Assembly: GCA_036768485.1 (NCBI GenBank)
Contig: JAVLUZ010000169.1
Span: forward strand, 1,118,936-1,182,935
Source: Mermis nigrescens
Lineage: Eukaryota; Nematoda; Enoplea; Mermithida; Mermithidae
Direction: 5' to 3'
Length of the DNA stretch: 64,000 nucleotides
Part shown: piece after piece, positions 35,981 to 47,889 of the stretch
Numbering within the stretch: the stretch's first letter is position 1
Layout of the letters: each line of letters starts with the position of its first letter
Made by a program: the position numbers and the translations under genes
The notes under the pieces: generated by a model
The model's input: the letters and a program-made list of their open reading frames with translations, nothing else
Told to the model about the DNA's origin: nothing
The model's database searches: none

Positions 35981-36849
35981 AGTAGTGCTGCACACTTTGC
36001 AAATTTTGCTACCCGGATACCCGTTCATTTCATTACCCGAGTTATTCGGGTACCCGATTAGTCGAATTCGATCCTGAATTTAGCCTAAATGTCAGAAAAT
36101 GTTGTCATTCTTGCCATTTGCGACCTGCTTTATGAAGAAATAAGACGATAAACTAGCAAACTGGTGCCAAATTTTTTTTCAAGCTCTTCATGAAATTCAT
36201 TTCAAATCAAGCTTAGAGTTTCAACAGAAAGATGCTCAAATCAATAAATTCAAATGAATTTTCCGGTGACACAAGCTTTTAAATTCAATGTTTGGACTTT
36301 ATGAGGTTAAATAACAGAAGCTTACCGAATCGGCTCAAAACACTCGAAAAATGTTGACATTTTTGCACTTATAAAAGGCTCTTTGAGCATTATAAAGGCA
36401 CACAGTACAGAAAATATCGGGAGCTGAAATTTGATTATTCTAAAAATTTTGAAGTTTCCCAGACTTCAGGTACAAAAGATGCTAAGACGCAGTTGGTCTC
36501 AGCACATGCTCAATATTCTAGGCCAAATGCGCTCCAGATTTGAGAATAGCATCCATGTTCGAAGCCCAATAATATTTACTAACTCGTAATTTAGCGAAAG
36601 TCACCTCAAGCTCGAAAAGATTTATATAATTTTTCAATACGAAAGTTGGCAAGAAACACAAAAAGTAAGCGAAAATACATATAAACGGCATTTTTCGATA
36701 TCGCTTTGGGATACTGGATCATATCAGTAGGTTTTTTGATAAAATAAACAAAAATTAAGTGATACGAGAAAAAGTTTTTGAATTTTATTATTTAAACTCA
36801 ATTTTGTAGCTTTTTTCAGGACAAACAACGCAAAAACATGAATATTATG

Positions 36850-37470
36850 TGACTCTGGCGCGACGCGCTGGAAAATCTTAAGTCTTTATCCTCTTAAGCT
36901 CAATTTTGAAGCTTTTTGAAGGTGATAAACACATAAAATATATTTGGCGCAAAGCACCAAAAAAGTTATACATTATCCTTTTAAGCTCAATTTGCAGGTT
37001 TCTGAGAGCAATGCAATTATAATACTTGGCGGGAAGCGCCGGAAGTGTTTGAAGTTATTCTTGTACGCTGAATTTGCAACTTCTTGATTATAAGCAATGC
37101 AATAATTATGGCTTAGAGCGCCAGACAGTTTTAACGTTTATATCCTTTAGAGCTCAATTTTGTATCTTTCAGAATGTAAGCAATATAAATTGTATCTGGC
37201 GATAAGCGCTGGAAATTTCCCACTTTTTATACTGTCGAATTCACCTTTACAGCTTCACAAAGATAAGCAAAGCAGAAATTATCTGGCACAGAGCGCAGGA
37301 AAATTTGGACGTTTTTATGTTCTTAAGCTCGATTTTAGCGCCTCGCTCAAGATAAGAAATGCAGAAAACTTGATCCAGCACAAAAGTAATTGAAAATATG
37401 AATTTAAATTTGTATCAAATAGTAATTTTGATCGAATTAGAGGCGCGAAACGCCATGAATTTAAGCAATT
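36850..37470 (+). repeat. Tandem repeat of about 95-bp units with GGCGC-type hairpins
   Basis: Six or seven diverged units share CTTAAGCTCAATTTT, a polyA-like AGCAATGCA and a TGGCGnnAAGCGCC motif. The unit is related, in opposite orientation, to the repeat inside the element at 94-2222. Confidence 0.6.
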
Positions 37471-37976
37471 TCGCGCTGGGAAACGTCAAAAACTTAAATA
37501 GTTTCATTGGTGAAAGTTCTAAAAGACATTTAGAGAGGGATTCTCCCGTAACACTCACCTAACCCTCTAAATAAGGGTCTATATGTATCATGTAATGAGT
37601 AAGGTCGCTTAACACCCTAGGATCAAAGTAACAAATTTAATGCAGCAGTGCACAGTTTACCGAAAGCAGTTTCAAAATCAAAAGAAAATCAAAAATCCAT
37701 TTTAGAAAAATTTTATCTGAGCTGACAGAACCCGAAATACTGGTCCTTCTGATTTGTATCAAGATGACAATAATGTCGAATCATATTGTGAGCAGGTAAT
37801 GATCAACTTCCAAACACATTTCAATGATACGGATTATGCAATGCACCATATTGTGTGGTCCAACTTTAACTTTAAAAACATGAAGTCGTTAGATAGGTAC
37901 CACCTAATCCGATTCCTAGCATATTTCGCGTGATTGTCATGATATTTGAATTTTTCATTGGCATTTAGGTATCCGG

Positions 37977-38250
37977 CACACGTGGACGTAGGGGATTTAG
38001 GGAGGAGGAGGGTATGCACCCCCATAAATTCCTAGAATACTCCCTTAGATACCAAAATACCCCCCAGAATCCTATTTCTAGAATTTTTTTCCGCAAAATT
38101 TGAGAAATTAAAGAAAATGATTTTGAGTTTTAAAAAACAATTAAAAACCTTGAAAAATGGTGTTTTTCGCCAAACCACTATTTAAGACCATTTTTTGACC
38201 TCTGAAAAATCTTACACCTACCAGAATTTTAATGCTGATTACCTACGGTA
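37977..38250 (+). mobile_element. MITE family 1 copy, diverged
   Basis: Contains GGTATGCACCCCCAT and a degenerate core around AAAACCTTGAAAAATGGTG, inside the putative composite element. Confidence 0.55.
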
Positions 38251-38832
38251 CCCAGGTATGCTCGGGTAATCGTCGGGTTCCGGGAAATGAAATTTTTTTC
38301 TACCCGGATACCGGAACTTTTCAATTGTAAATTGCCAAAAAACCGGTTTCTACAAAATATGTATGCCAAAAAGGTAAATGCAGCAGGTGCCCATCGTCAA
38401 GGTTGGCGAGAGGGGGGGGGGGTGCAAAACTAAGAAATCCAAACTAGACAGCGAATCTATCTAGCATTTTCAATTTTTTGCTTGGCAAACGAAGGAAATG
38501 GTCCTAAGTAGCCTATAAGACGCTTTTTCGAGGTAATATCACATTTTTAAATCATCTTTAGTTATTTTTGACCGTATTTATAGCTTTTAAAAGTAAAAAA
38601 CATTGAAACAAATAAATTGAAAGAAAAAGTCTGATTTTTAAGACCAGACACAATTTTATGCGCCTTTTGAGGTAAAAACATAAAAGTTCAAGGCCAAATT
38701 TGACATTTTTACTGTTTTTGTTCTCAAAATTGATGCAGAAAAGCTCCATCAACTTAAAATCGTCGGACAGTGTACCTGCCTGGATGACTCCCGCTCAATC
38801 CTATATGCATGTATAGATAGCAGATAAGCGTT

Positions 38833-39231
38833 CATGTAGAGCATAGGAACTTTGGGGGTCAATTCCAAAAAATTTCTAAAAAGCGCCTTTTTTGGGCTAA
38901 AAAACGATGGGTTACGTCGAAAACACTTTCTTGACGTTTTAGAAAATTCCCGCTCTTTCTAAAGCATTACAAATTTTGCAAAAAATCTTCAAAAACCGAA
39001 GAATCGGACAAAATATAGTCGAAAAATGTGTATACGGCAATAAGCGCCGAAAATTTAAGAGTTATGAGGCAAAAATAAACTAAAAATGTTTCAAAAGGCA
39101 CTTTTTTTCATTTTTTTCACTAAGTCGACAATTATGGGTAGAGCCGCGGCCATTCAGCGGGTTAGGGGGTCAGCTGCTATTCTGGGGGGTTCAATTCCCC
39201 TAAAACACCTCCCCAGGAACACGTATGCATG
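38833..39231 (+). mobile_element. MITE family 3 copy, best preserved
   Basis: Runs from CATGTAGAGCATAGGAAC to GGAACACGTATGCATG. The middle has TTCTTGACGTTTTAG, CTCTTTCTAAAGCATT and GCAATAAGCGCCGAAAA. Confidence 0.65.
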
Positions 39232-39519
39232 TAAATCGATAAAACTTACAGTTTTGTTGCCTTATATTTTCACTTTCAAAAAAGTTTGTCTTTTGCGTTG
39301 TCAAACAACCATATGACTATTACTAAAACACATTGTACCCTTTTTGTGGGTTAACCTGTAATTTTTTATGGGCCACCCTCCATAGACCCAAAGAGTCGAA
39401 TTCTTGAATCTGTTTTATTTTTTATGCAAATTTTGATGCCGATGGATAAAACTTGATGAGAAACGTCAGAATACTTTGTTGTTTTATCCTACTACCATGA
39501 ATTAATTGAAGATAAAAAG

Positions 39520-39895
39520 TAATTAATTTAGGGCTGTGTTAATGAATAAAGATTCAATTAACTATGAGTTAATTAATGAAAAAATTACTTAATGATAAAT
39601 TAATTCAATTAAGAATCAATTGACTAATTTTGATTGTTTAATTAAATGTGTGATTTCGAGTTAATTAATCAATCTACTATGAATATTTAATCAATTAAAA
39701 TTAAATAACTCAGAGTTTAATTAACTTATGATTTAGTTAGATATTATTTAATTTACTTTGATTAATTTATTACAGGGTTCATTAATTACTAAGAATAATT
39801 TATCAAGTTCAATTGGTTAACAATTAAGTATTTTGATTATGTGCAATTTTAATTATAAGTCAATTAATTGACTAAGATTGATTAATTAAGAAGCA
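39520..39895. repeat. AT-rich low-complexity tract (TTAATTAA-type)
   Basis: Dense TTAAT/AATTAA words with few G or C over about 370 bases. No gene. Confidence 0.7.
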
Positions 39896-40150
39896 AAACG
39901 AGGGAAAATGCATTTGAGCATTTCTGATCAGGTGCCGATTTTGTTAAACGATGTCACTGACGTTGCGAACAGAATTGTATTTTCCCATTTCAGTTTTTTA
40001 CTTAATTAAAATTCACGAGAATGCCAAAAATGGTCAAGCATGGCCAATAGACTTTACAATAAGGCAACGCGCAAGTTACATAATTCCATAGGCGATGTGC
40101 GTGGGCGTATTATAGACACCGATAAACGCAGTAACCGGACACTTTAAGCT

Positions 40151-40387
40151 CATAGGTGGGCGGCATCAAAGTTCTGGGGGGTGCAAGATTTTTTCAAAGG
40201 TCAAAAAATAATCACTAAAAATGTTGGTATGCGAAAAAACACCATTTTCAACGTTTCTCAATTGAGCACTATCCATTGTGCATCAAAAAATTGCGAAAAA
40301 ACAAAAAAAAATTCAAAAATTGAATTCTGGGGGTATTTTGGTTTCTGTGGGTCCATACCACCAAACCCCCTCCCACGCCCAGGTATG
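40151..40387 (-). mobile_element. MITE family 1 copy
   Basis: Ends CATAGGTGGGC and GCCCAGGTATG. Flanks are only partly similar. Confidence 0.75.
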
Positions 40388-40640
40388 TTAAAGTACCTCA
40401 AAGTGTCCGGTCGGACACTTTAAGATACGACACCGCATAAAGCTTCGATATCTGAAAGCCAACAAACGTCTGAGCTTAATTTCTCAAGATCTTCTATTCG
40501 TATATCACGTTTAGGTCGTATCAGAACGCGCGACATAATCAGACAGTTCACGCACAAGATTCGTATTTTTGTTCTATAGCGTTTTATTTTTTTGATATAA
40601 AAAGTTATCCAGTCAATGCACCTCCACACCATCCCACTTA

Positions 40641-40652
40641 TTGACTTTTCGA
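40641..40652 (+). promoter_or_regulatory. Conserved upstream block of gene A (TTGACTTTTCGA)
   Basis: The same 12 bases occur at 50309-50320 and 51389-51400, each 324-366 bases before the start codon or its dead equivalent. Conservation in three copies that have otherwise diverged suggests a regulatory site, though shared descent could also explain it. Confidence 0.45.
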
Positions 40653-40931
40653 CGGGTAAGCTGCAATGACAAGAAAAAAGACCAGTTTCGTATTATAAAT
40701 GAGTTAAAAAAATGTTTTAAATATTGAATGTCGAGTCTGAACGATAAGCATCTTGAAAGGACCGCTCGCTGCGTCGTACCATTTTAGTTTTGAACTAATT
40801 TTCCGCTTTTAATACCTATCCATCCTTCTTAGTTGTATGCGAAAAAATAAAAAAAATAGTATTGAACAAAAATTAGGGTTAGGATGTACCTGCATATATT
40901 TCATTTATGTAAATGATTCTATCTGGAAAAG

Positions 40932-40939
40932 TATAAAAA
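40932..40939 (+). promoter_or_regulatory. TATA box of Ly6-like gene A
   Basis: TATAAAAA, 75 bp upstream of the ATG at 41007. Confidence 0.65.
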
Positions 40940-41006
40940 CTGCTTACAACAACGTTTTTTCGTTATTTTCTTCAATTCTTTGCATTATCACTATCCGCTT
41001 ATAAGC

Positions 41007-41120
41007 ATGCGCGCCAGCTTTTCCGATTCTCGTTTCTTAATATTTCCAGCCTTTTTCCTATTATTCGTCATTGTGCCACAAGAAGCTGTCGGTTTGATGT
41101 GCTACAATAATACAGGAATG
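41007..41120 (+). CDS. Ly6/three-finger-like secreted protein gene A, exon 1
   Basis: 38 codons from ATG to a GTGAGC donor. They encode a polar start, a hydrophobic leader (FLIFPAFFLLFVIVP) and a mature start LMCYNNTGM, where L-x-C-Y is the usual opening of Ly6/three-finger domains. Exons 1-3 total 151 residues with eight cysteines outside the signal peptide, as in eight-cysteine three-finger proteins. An upstream in-frame TTG at 40980 is not needed. The protein is expected to be secreted; ligand unknown. Confidence 0.85.
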
Positions 41121-41829
41121 GTGAGCAAGAATCAAGGTCCAACTGTGGTCGTGTTATATTAAATTTCCTAAATTAATCCACGTTCTAACATTCGTTGTGA
41201 ATAAGTTTTTTATTTCTGTGCTTTATATTAGATATGCTATTAAGCTAAGACATCTCGGTGAAAGTCGTGTGACAAATAAATAATCATTATCGATTTATGT
41301 ACTTCTGTCGTGATCAGTCTAACAGAGAGCAAAAACCCGATTTCGTTAAATACATTAAAAAAAGAGTGGTTAATTAAAGCTTAAATTGTTGACAAAGCGT
41401 CCGGCTTGTAATAATCAATTTTATCGGTAGTTTTATATTGATTGATTTTATAATAATTTGATTAATTAAATTTTAGTCGTGCCCACCAAAAATTTTCAAA
41501 TGCCTTCAGCTAGAATAAAATTTCTTAAACATCAGGCCGGTGATACAGAGATTCTCATTTTAATAAGCAGAGTCTGAGTTGTCCGTAATCGAATCCAAGC
41601 TGAGTCTGATCAAATTTTAATTTCACCTCATGTCTCATGTGCTTCAAATCTATGTTAATGTTTTTTGAAAACTTGCGATTTCATTATACAATGTTGCGCA
41701 TGTCTTAGAAAGCGTTAATACGAATTAAATCTAGTAAAAAATGATCTGAGCTTTTTCGAATTCACTTGTTAGCAATCTTTATATACATCTGATTTTATTT
41801 CTTTAATTGAATTAATTACATTTTTATAG

Positions 41830-42012
41830 CGAGAAGAATGCCCAGATTGTCGCTATTGTGCTCTTTACGCCGATCCAGACTTAAAAAACTTTCGCATGTT
41901 TGGCTTACCGACGTTTGCCGAAAATACGACAAACTACGATGAGATATTTAAGCCACACTCGAGCCCAAATGCACAGTTTCAATATAAAGTTTTGAGCCTA
42001 TGCGTGTTAGAG
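41830..42012 (+). CDS. Ly6-like gene A, exon 2
   Basis: 61 codons in phase 0 between TTTTTATAG and GTTATT. It carries REECPDCRYCALY, AENTTNYDEIF (a glycosylation sequon) and KVLSLCVLE. About two thirds of residues match gene B exon 2. Confidence 0.9.
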
Positions 42013-43082
42013 GTTATTACTCTTCAAATGTCATTTTTTTAAAATATTTGCTCACTTTAAAGCTGGATGGACGCAATAAGATTGAGATTAAATCAATTAG
42101 ATTGACACTATCATTAATATTTAAATTAAAATTTGAATTAAAATAGTCTTGTTTGAGCGGAATGTAAGGATTCTGAGTTGCTTTTTTCCATATTTGATTG
42201 ATCGCTTGACTCGACTATTATTTACTTGATTAGGGTAATAAGTACATAAATCATGAGTCAGACATCTAGCGGATATCTAAAAATCATACTAATTCTATGC
42301 GTATTACGTAGGTATATCGAATATTCAGATTATGTGCATAAATCCACTCGTACATACAAATGCTACTCTTTGTTGCACAAAAACTAAAAGAAGTGTAAAG
42401 GGGCATATCTGAATGAAAAATTTAGATGGTGCGTTAAATAACTAGCATCTCCGCTATTTTATCGGTTTTTTGACGTGCCTGGAAGCATAATTATTGTTTC
42501 GCAACAAAATATATTCCATTAAATTACAATGTAGTGCAATATTTTATAAACAATATGAATACAATAAATAATATACGATAAATATATAAATATAAATATT
42601 ATTTATAGATAATACAAAAATTCACATTCAATACAATACCGTTGAGAAAATTAATGAAATTGCGCTCTCGCGCCTTCCTCAGATTGGAGTCATCCAAAAT
42701 TCTTAAATTAAGGCGTCCATTGGGAGCTTATGACAGTCTAAGAATAGCTGCGAAATCTATTTCAATTGCCTAAGCCACTATTTAAAAAATTGCATTCTCA
42801 AATCGATTATATCGAGCTAAAAAACAAAAACAAAAAAATACCATCTATTAACTATTCTTCTACCCACCGAGAATAAGCTCTTAACTTCCTAACTTATTTC
42901 TTCATTTCCTTATTCTTGAATATTTTTCGAATAACATACGTTCATAATTTTGATGTAATCTTTCGAGATTCCTCTCTTTCTCTGATAAATGTCTAAAATT
43001 TAGGTCAATCCAAAAAAATAGGAGTTTAACAAATAGCGATAATGTGATTTTATCAAACTCAGTCGAATGGCAATAATCATAG

Positions 43083-43320
43083 ATGCACAGTATGGTCGAT
43101 CTGGGTAGGGGATCAAAAATTGAGCTTTTTTGGGCCAAAATAAGCTCAGAAACAGGTGTAAGCGCTAAAATAGCGTTAAAACTACATTATTACACAGTTT
43201 ATACTCAATCTGAAGCGATTTTGAAAATAATTTTCGATTTTCATCCGTTTTTGGCCTTTATTTTGCCTTATTTCCAACACAAAATTTTCCATTCTTCCAT
43301 TCTGGATGGTCAGGAGTCCA
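43083..43320 (+). mobile_element. MITE family 4 copy
   Basis: Starts near GCACAGTATGGTCGATCTGG and continues GGGGATCAAAAATTGAGC. Relatives are at about 2890-3110, 55010-55180 and 63905-64000. Confidence 0.5.
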
Positions 43321-43322
43321 TG

Positions 43323-43990
43323 CATGTACAGCATAGGAATTTTAGGAGGGGATTAAGCCCGAAAAATTTTTTTAAAAGTGCATTTTAGGGCTAAAAGATG
43401 ATTGGTACATATCAAAAAGACTGTTTTTTGACGTTCCAGATACTGCCGTTCTTTCTAAAACATAAAAACGTAAAAAAATTTGAAAACATTTGAAAAAATT
43501 GAGTAAAGTGAACAAACTATGGTCAAAAAATGTGTGTAAGACGCGAAGCTCCGAAAATGAGTGATTATTGAGCCAAAAATGGGATAAAACTCTTAAATAG
43601 GCACGCTTTTTACAACTTTTACAAAGGAAACGATGATTCTCGGGAGGGAGGGATCGCACGCAGCCATTTTGCTGGGAAACAGTTACTATTCTAGAGTCTT
43701 ATTCCCCCTCCCCTCAAACGCCCTTCCTGTACCTGGGCGAGGGTTTTGGGGGTATGCAGCCCCAGAAACCGAAATACTTACTCCCCACAGAATTCAATTT
43801 TAAAAAAAATTTCACGATTTTTCATGTTAATGGATAGTGCTCGATGAGAAACGTTGGAAAATGGTGTTTTTCCACCATACTACCCTTTTTAAGGCGATTT
43901 TTTGACCTTCGGAAAATCATTGCATCCCCCAGAACTTTGGTGCCGCCCACCTATGGCCCTTCCCCCAAGAACGCATCTGGTCAGGACCCC
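43323..43990 (+). mobile_element. MITE family 3 copy, interrupted
   Basis: The family runs from CATGTACAGCATAGGAAT to CAAACGCCCTTCC, is broken by the MITE at 43728-43955, then resumes with CCCAAGAACGCATCTGG. Removing the insertion restores the family end seen at 39.2 kb. Confidence 0.65.
43728..43955 (+). mobile_element. MITE family 1 copy, exact 8 bp target duplication, nested
   Basis: Starts TGTACCTGGGC and ends GCCCACCTATG, flanked on both sides by GCCCTTCC. Its host is the family 3 MITE at 43323. Confidence 0.9.
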
Positions 43991-44136
43991 CAAATCCTCT
44001 CACGTGCATGTCTGGTAATGACTTATATGTATACACGAATTTGAAAAGAATCTGATAAAAATTGAAGCGTGTGATAAGTACGTTCATTATTGAATTTTTT
44101 GGATATTTCCTGGAAATAACAGTATTCTTATTATAG

Positions 44137-44295
44137 CAATACGTTCTGTTCGGTGAGATAACGACTAAGTTCCGGTGTTTGTGCAATCGAGACTCGTGCA
44201 ACTACGGTCGCGATCTGAATGAATATTTGAATCATGCGGCGAAAGCTGCTGTAAATGTCGATATAATGGACGAAATTCGGCCCCTTTCCACTTGA
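44137..44295 (+). CDS. Ly6-like gene A, exon 3
   Basis: 52 codons plus TGA after TTATTATAG. It contains FRCLCNRDSCNYGRDL, the C-terminal Ly6 signature. The tail is short and not hydrophobic, so no GPI anchor is evident. AATAAA follows at 44340. Confidence 0.9.
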   Translation, partial: QYVLFGEITTKFRCLCNRDSCNYGRDLNEYLNHAAKAAVNVDIMDEIRPLST

Positions 44296-44339
44296 CGTTT
44301 AGATTATTATACCATCTTAACTGCATTGTTTATTGATTG

Positions 44340-44345
44340 AATAAA
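44340..44345 (+). terminator. Polyadenylation signal of gene A
   Basis: AATAAA, 45 bases after the stop codon. Confidence 0.6.
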
Positions 44346-44534
44346 ATATTGTGATCAAGTTAATAGTTTCATTGAATAATCTACTATGAATAAAACGAAT
44401 ATCAACTATCCCAGAAATACACGGCAATAACTAATTATTATTTCTGCACTGTTTTGTTCATTATTCCATTTTGCATCGAAAAATATTATTTAGAATGACA
44501 TTTCAATTAGTGAGTATCCGTCGTAAAGCATAGA

Positions 44535-46134
44535 AAAAAGGGAAAAGTAAAATCCGGAAACGGTAACGGAAACGATGGGTAAAATCCGGAAATTGAAATT
44601 GAAACGTAAATGATTGTGCATCCCGGTTCCGTCGAGGGTTTCTCCGCCCTGGGGGTGGTCCAAACTGGCGGAACCAGGATTTTCCAGGTACAGCCTATCA
44701 GGGTGAACACTCAGACCCCTTTTCCGTCAAAGTTTCTACCATTAAAGGGGTTTTGGGGATCGGAAACAGGTCACCTCGTTATTTATATGTGATGCTAACC
44801 CCGTTCCCGTCGAAAATTTCTCCGTCCTGGGGATAGTCCGAAGTAGTTGAACCGGGTTCCCCAACTAGGACCCGACAGGGTAAACACCCGCAACCCCGTT
44901 TCCGCCAAAATATTTGCCACTGAAGGGGTTTTAAAGCTCCAAACGGGGCACCTTATTTGTACATATGAACCTACCCCGGTTCCGTCGCGGGTTTCTCCGC
45001 CCTGGGAGTGGTCAAAAGTGGTGGAACCGAAGTTTCCTGAATGGGACCTATCAGGGCAAACACCCTCGAACCCGTTTCCGTTAAAATTTTTCCCACTGAA
45101 TGGAGTTTTGGTTCCCGGAAACGAGGTACCCCATTTATACATGTGAAGCTGACTCCGGATCCGTTGAGGGTTTGTCCGCCCTGGGGCTGCTTCATACTGG
45201 CGCAACCGGGGTTCCTAAGATAGAAACCATCATGATAAACATCCCGCATCACGTTTCTCTAAAATTTCTCTCACTGAAGGGGGAGGGTAGTTGGGGCGCG
45301 GACATAGGGTACTTCATCTATACATGTAAGCTTTTTTAGAACCCCAAAACCCCCTTCAGTGGAAGAAATTTTGCCCGAAACGGTTTTGGGGGTTTTAATT
45401 CTGGCAAGCTCTATCCGGAGAACCCCGTTTCCGCCAAATTGGACCATCCCTATGGTGGAGAAACCCCCGACGGAACGTGTGTCAGCTTCATATAATAAAT
45501 GGGGACCCCATTTCCGAGCCTCAAAACTTCTTTCAGTGGGAGAAATTTTGGCGGAAACGAGGATGAGTGTTCTCCCTGATGAGCCCTACGTGGGGGACCC
45601 CGATTCCGCTACTTTGGATCACACCCAGGGCGGAGATACCCCCGATGGGACCAGGGTCAGCATCACATAAAAATAACGGGGTACCCCGTTTCTGACCCTA
45701 AAAATCCCTTTCAGTGGGAGAAATTTTGGCGAAAACGGGGTTGGGTATGTTCACTTCACTCTAATAAGCCCTACCCGGGGAAGCCCGGTTCTGCCAGTTT
45801 GGACAACCCCAGGGCGGATAAACCCTTGACGGAACTTGGATCAGCTTTACAAGTATAAACGGGGTACCCCGTTTCCGCGCCCGATACCCCCCTCAGTGAA
45901 AGAAATTTTGGCGGATGAAGAGTTGGGGTATTCAACCTAATGGGCTCTACCGGGGGAACCCCAGTTCGGCCACTTTGGATGTTTTCCAGGGCGGAGAAGC
46001 TCTTGGCGGAACTGTGATGTACAATCATTTATGTTTCCGTTTCCGGATTTTACCCTTCGTGTCTGTTTCTGTTTCCATTTCCGGATTTTACCCATCGTCT
46101 TCGTTTCAGTTTCCGGATTTTGCCCACCCCTAGA
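44535..46134. mobile_element. Large GC-rich foldback element of four plus four inverted 180-bp units
   Basis: Four direct units begin at about 44624, 44803, 44970 and 45155 (each with a GTTCCGTCGAGGG-type start and CTCCGCCCTGGG). They are followed by four units in inverse orientation from about 45340 to 46020. The outer ends share TAAAATCCGGAAAC and its inverse (TTTCCGGATTTTACCC). The frames on both strands are by-products of the low stop density. GC content is far above its surroundings. A short hinge near 45330 separates the halves. Confidence 0.75.
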
Positions 46135-46526
46135 AAATAGCGAATAAAGTTGGCACTTTAAAAAATGGTATTTCAAAGAAATGGGCTCTTTATTTTTCTC
46201 CGAATAGTTATTTTAAGCTGATCGGTCGATGGCTGGGCGAAAAGTAGGAAAATTAAGTCAATCAAGAAGGACCAAAGAAATTACCATCGTTTCAGCTCTG
46301 CTTAACTAGCTAGACCTTAAAACGACGATAGTTCGCACATGCTTTGTATATGTAAGCACGGGTCAAGTATTTCGAGAAAATAATTTATTTGGCTTTTAAA
46401 TTCGTATGATCATTTGGTAAGCTCTTTTTTAAATTGTACGAATCGCTAGAGGCAAAGAAGTCTATTTTTTAAAGAATAAATTATGTCAAGCTTAACTAAG
46501 GCTCGTAAGACTAAACTCTGTTTTAA

Positions 46527-46945
46527 AATTTCTGAGACTTTTTTACAGTAAGTTGACTGGAAAGCAGTGAAAAATTCAGCTAATCGGCGTGAAGGCTTTC
46601 ATCCGGTTAGCTATCATTTATTGCATGTTATTTGGCTCTAAACTTTGTATTTTGGCACTCTGGGTTAGTTTTGCCCGCCCACCGTAACCGGCGGCCTCGC
46701 GTTGGAAAAATACATATGCAAGTATGTACGCGCGCGGAGTCGAACTCCGTATTTCTCGCTGTGAAATGAGTACTGGAAATACCGGGAGACCACTTAGGGG
46801 AAAGGGCGGCGAAGTTTAAAAAGTTATATAAACTCGTTGTACAATTAGTGAATCAGTTGATGCGAGGGCGGGTACTAAAAACTGCCTTTGCCTATTGGCA
46901 GAATTGTTAATACTTTTGAATCACCATACTGTAAAAAGTGACAAG
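46527..46945 (-). mobile_element. tRNA-like SINE or long repeat, copy 2
   Basis: On the minus strand, about 46800 to 46730 gives an A-box-like TGGTCTCCCGGTATT, then ATTTCACAG, then a B-box-like GGAGTTCGACTCC. The acceptor stem does not pair and the anticodon stem is poor, so it is not a working tRNA. A pol III SINE head related to a tRNA is more likely. Confidence 0.45.
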
Positions 46946-47335
46946 AATTTTGAAACAGACAATTGCAAGAATAACGGCTATTTTAGAACGATTTTGTTCG
47001 TACATTTCTACGATTGAAGTCGCAAGTGTCGTGAATATACGATAGTGGTTAATGCAAAGGTTGGTAATCGATTAGACATCATTGCCTGAATTTTAGGGGA
47101 GTGAAAGCGAGTGTAATTGTAAAAAAGTGTTGGTTCTTGATGCAAAATGCAAGTTTTACGTTTTTTCCTTGACCTTTTTTTCTGGCATAAAAAAATTGGA
47201 AAAATGAGACAAAAATGAAAATTTTATTCTGGGGGTCTGAGTGGCCTCCTGGATCATCACACAAATATGTAGGCTTTAGAGTTCCGGAAATCGTAAGGGC
47301 TTCCTGAAAGACTAAACCCCGAGAATCCGTACGAT

Positions 47336-47575
47336 CATACCTGGGCGTGGGGGGTTTGGGGTGGATTGCACCCCAAGAAACCAAAATACCCCCCCCCCTA
47401 AAAATTCAATTTTGAATTTTTTTTGTTTTTTCTCAATTTTTTGATGCCGATGGATAGTGCTCGACGAGAAACGTTGCAAAATGGTATTTTTCCGCCAAAG
47501 CATCATTTTTAAGTCCATTTTTTCTTTAAAAAAATCTCCCAACCTTCCCCAGAAGTTTGGTGACGCCCACCTATG
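47336..47575 (+). mobile_element. MITE family 1 copy
   Basis: Ends CATACCTGGGC and GCCCACCTATG, flanked by CGTACGAT and CGTGCGAC (six of eight). Confidence 0.85.
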
Positions 47576-47889
47576 CGTGCGACCCTCGAAATTTAATTTT
47601 TAAATTTGTTCCGTCTTTTGTCATTTCTATATTAACGAGTAGAATACCGCTCGATAAAAAAGTCAAAAAAGTTGTGTTTTTGCACAGCCTTACATTTTTA
47701 GAATTTTTGGCTTTTGGACCTTTGAAAAGTGGCAAATCTCCCAGAATATAGGCGCTGCTCATATGTGGCCCAGCCAGAGAAGCAGATTTACAAAGTCCGC
47801 TTAGAGTAAAAGGAGCAGCATTTAACAACGTAATGCACCTCCTTACTAGTGCTGATAAATACAATAATGTAATGCCGACCGTCATGATC

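Larger units (their letters stand above)
35981..38389. mobile_element. Putative large composite element with TACCCGGATACC ends
   Basis: Blocks rich in TACCCGGATACC and GGGTACC lie near both ends (about 36010-36060 and 38240-38315), and the outermost text TAGTGCTGCA resembles the inverse of TGCAGCAGGTG. The interior holds tandem repeats at 36850-37470 and a MITE family 1 copy. No target duplication was found, so the limits are uncertain. Confidence 0.3.
42013..44136 (+). other. Intron 2 of gene A, repeat-filled
   Basis: Contains an AT-rich tract (42540-42620), a MITE family 4 copy (about 43083-43320), and a MITE family 3 copy interrupted by MITE family 1. Confidence 0.6.

Noticed and set aside
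44507..46176. Many overlapping frames of 60-136 codons on both strands
   Set aside because: They come from a GC-rich inverted tandem repeat with few stops. No domain or splice context.
46730..46800. A working tRNA-Glu gene on the minus strand
   Set aside because: B-box and a TTC-containing loop are present, but the acceptor and anticodon stems do not pair. It is better read as a SINE head.
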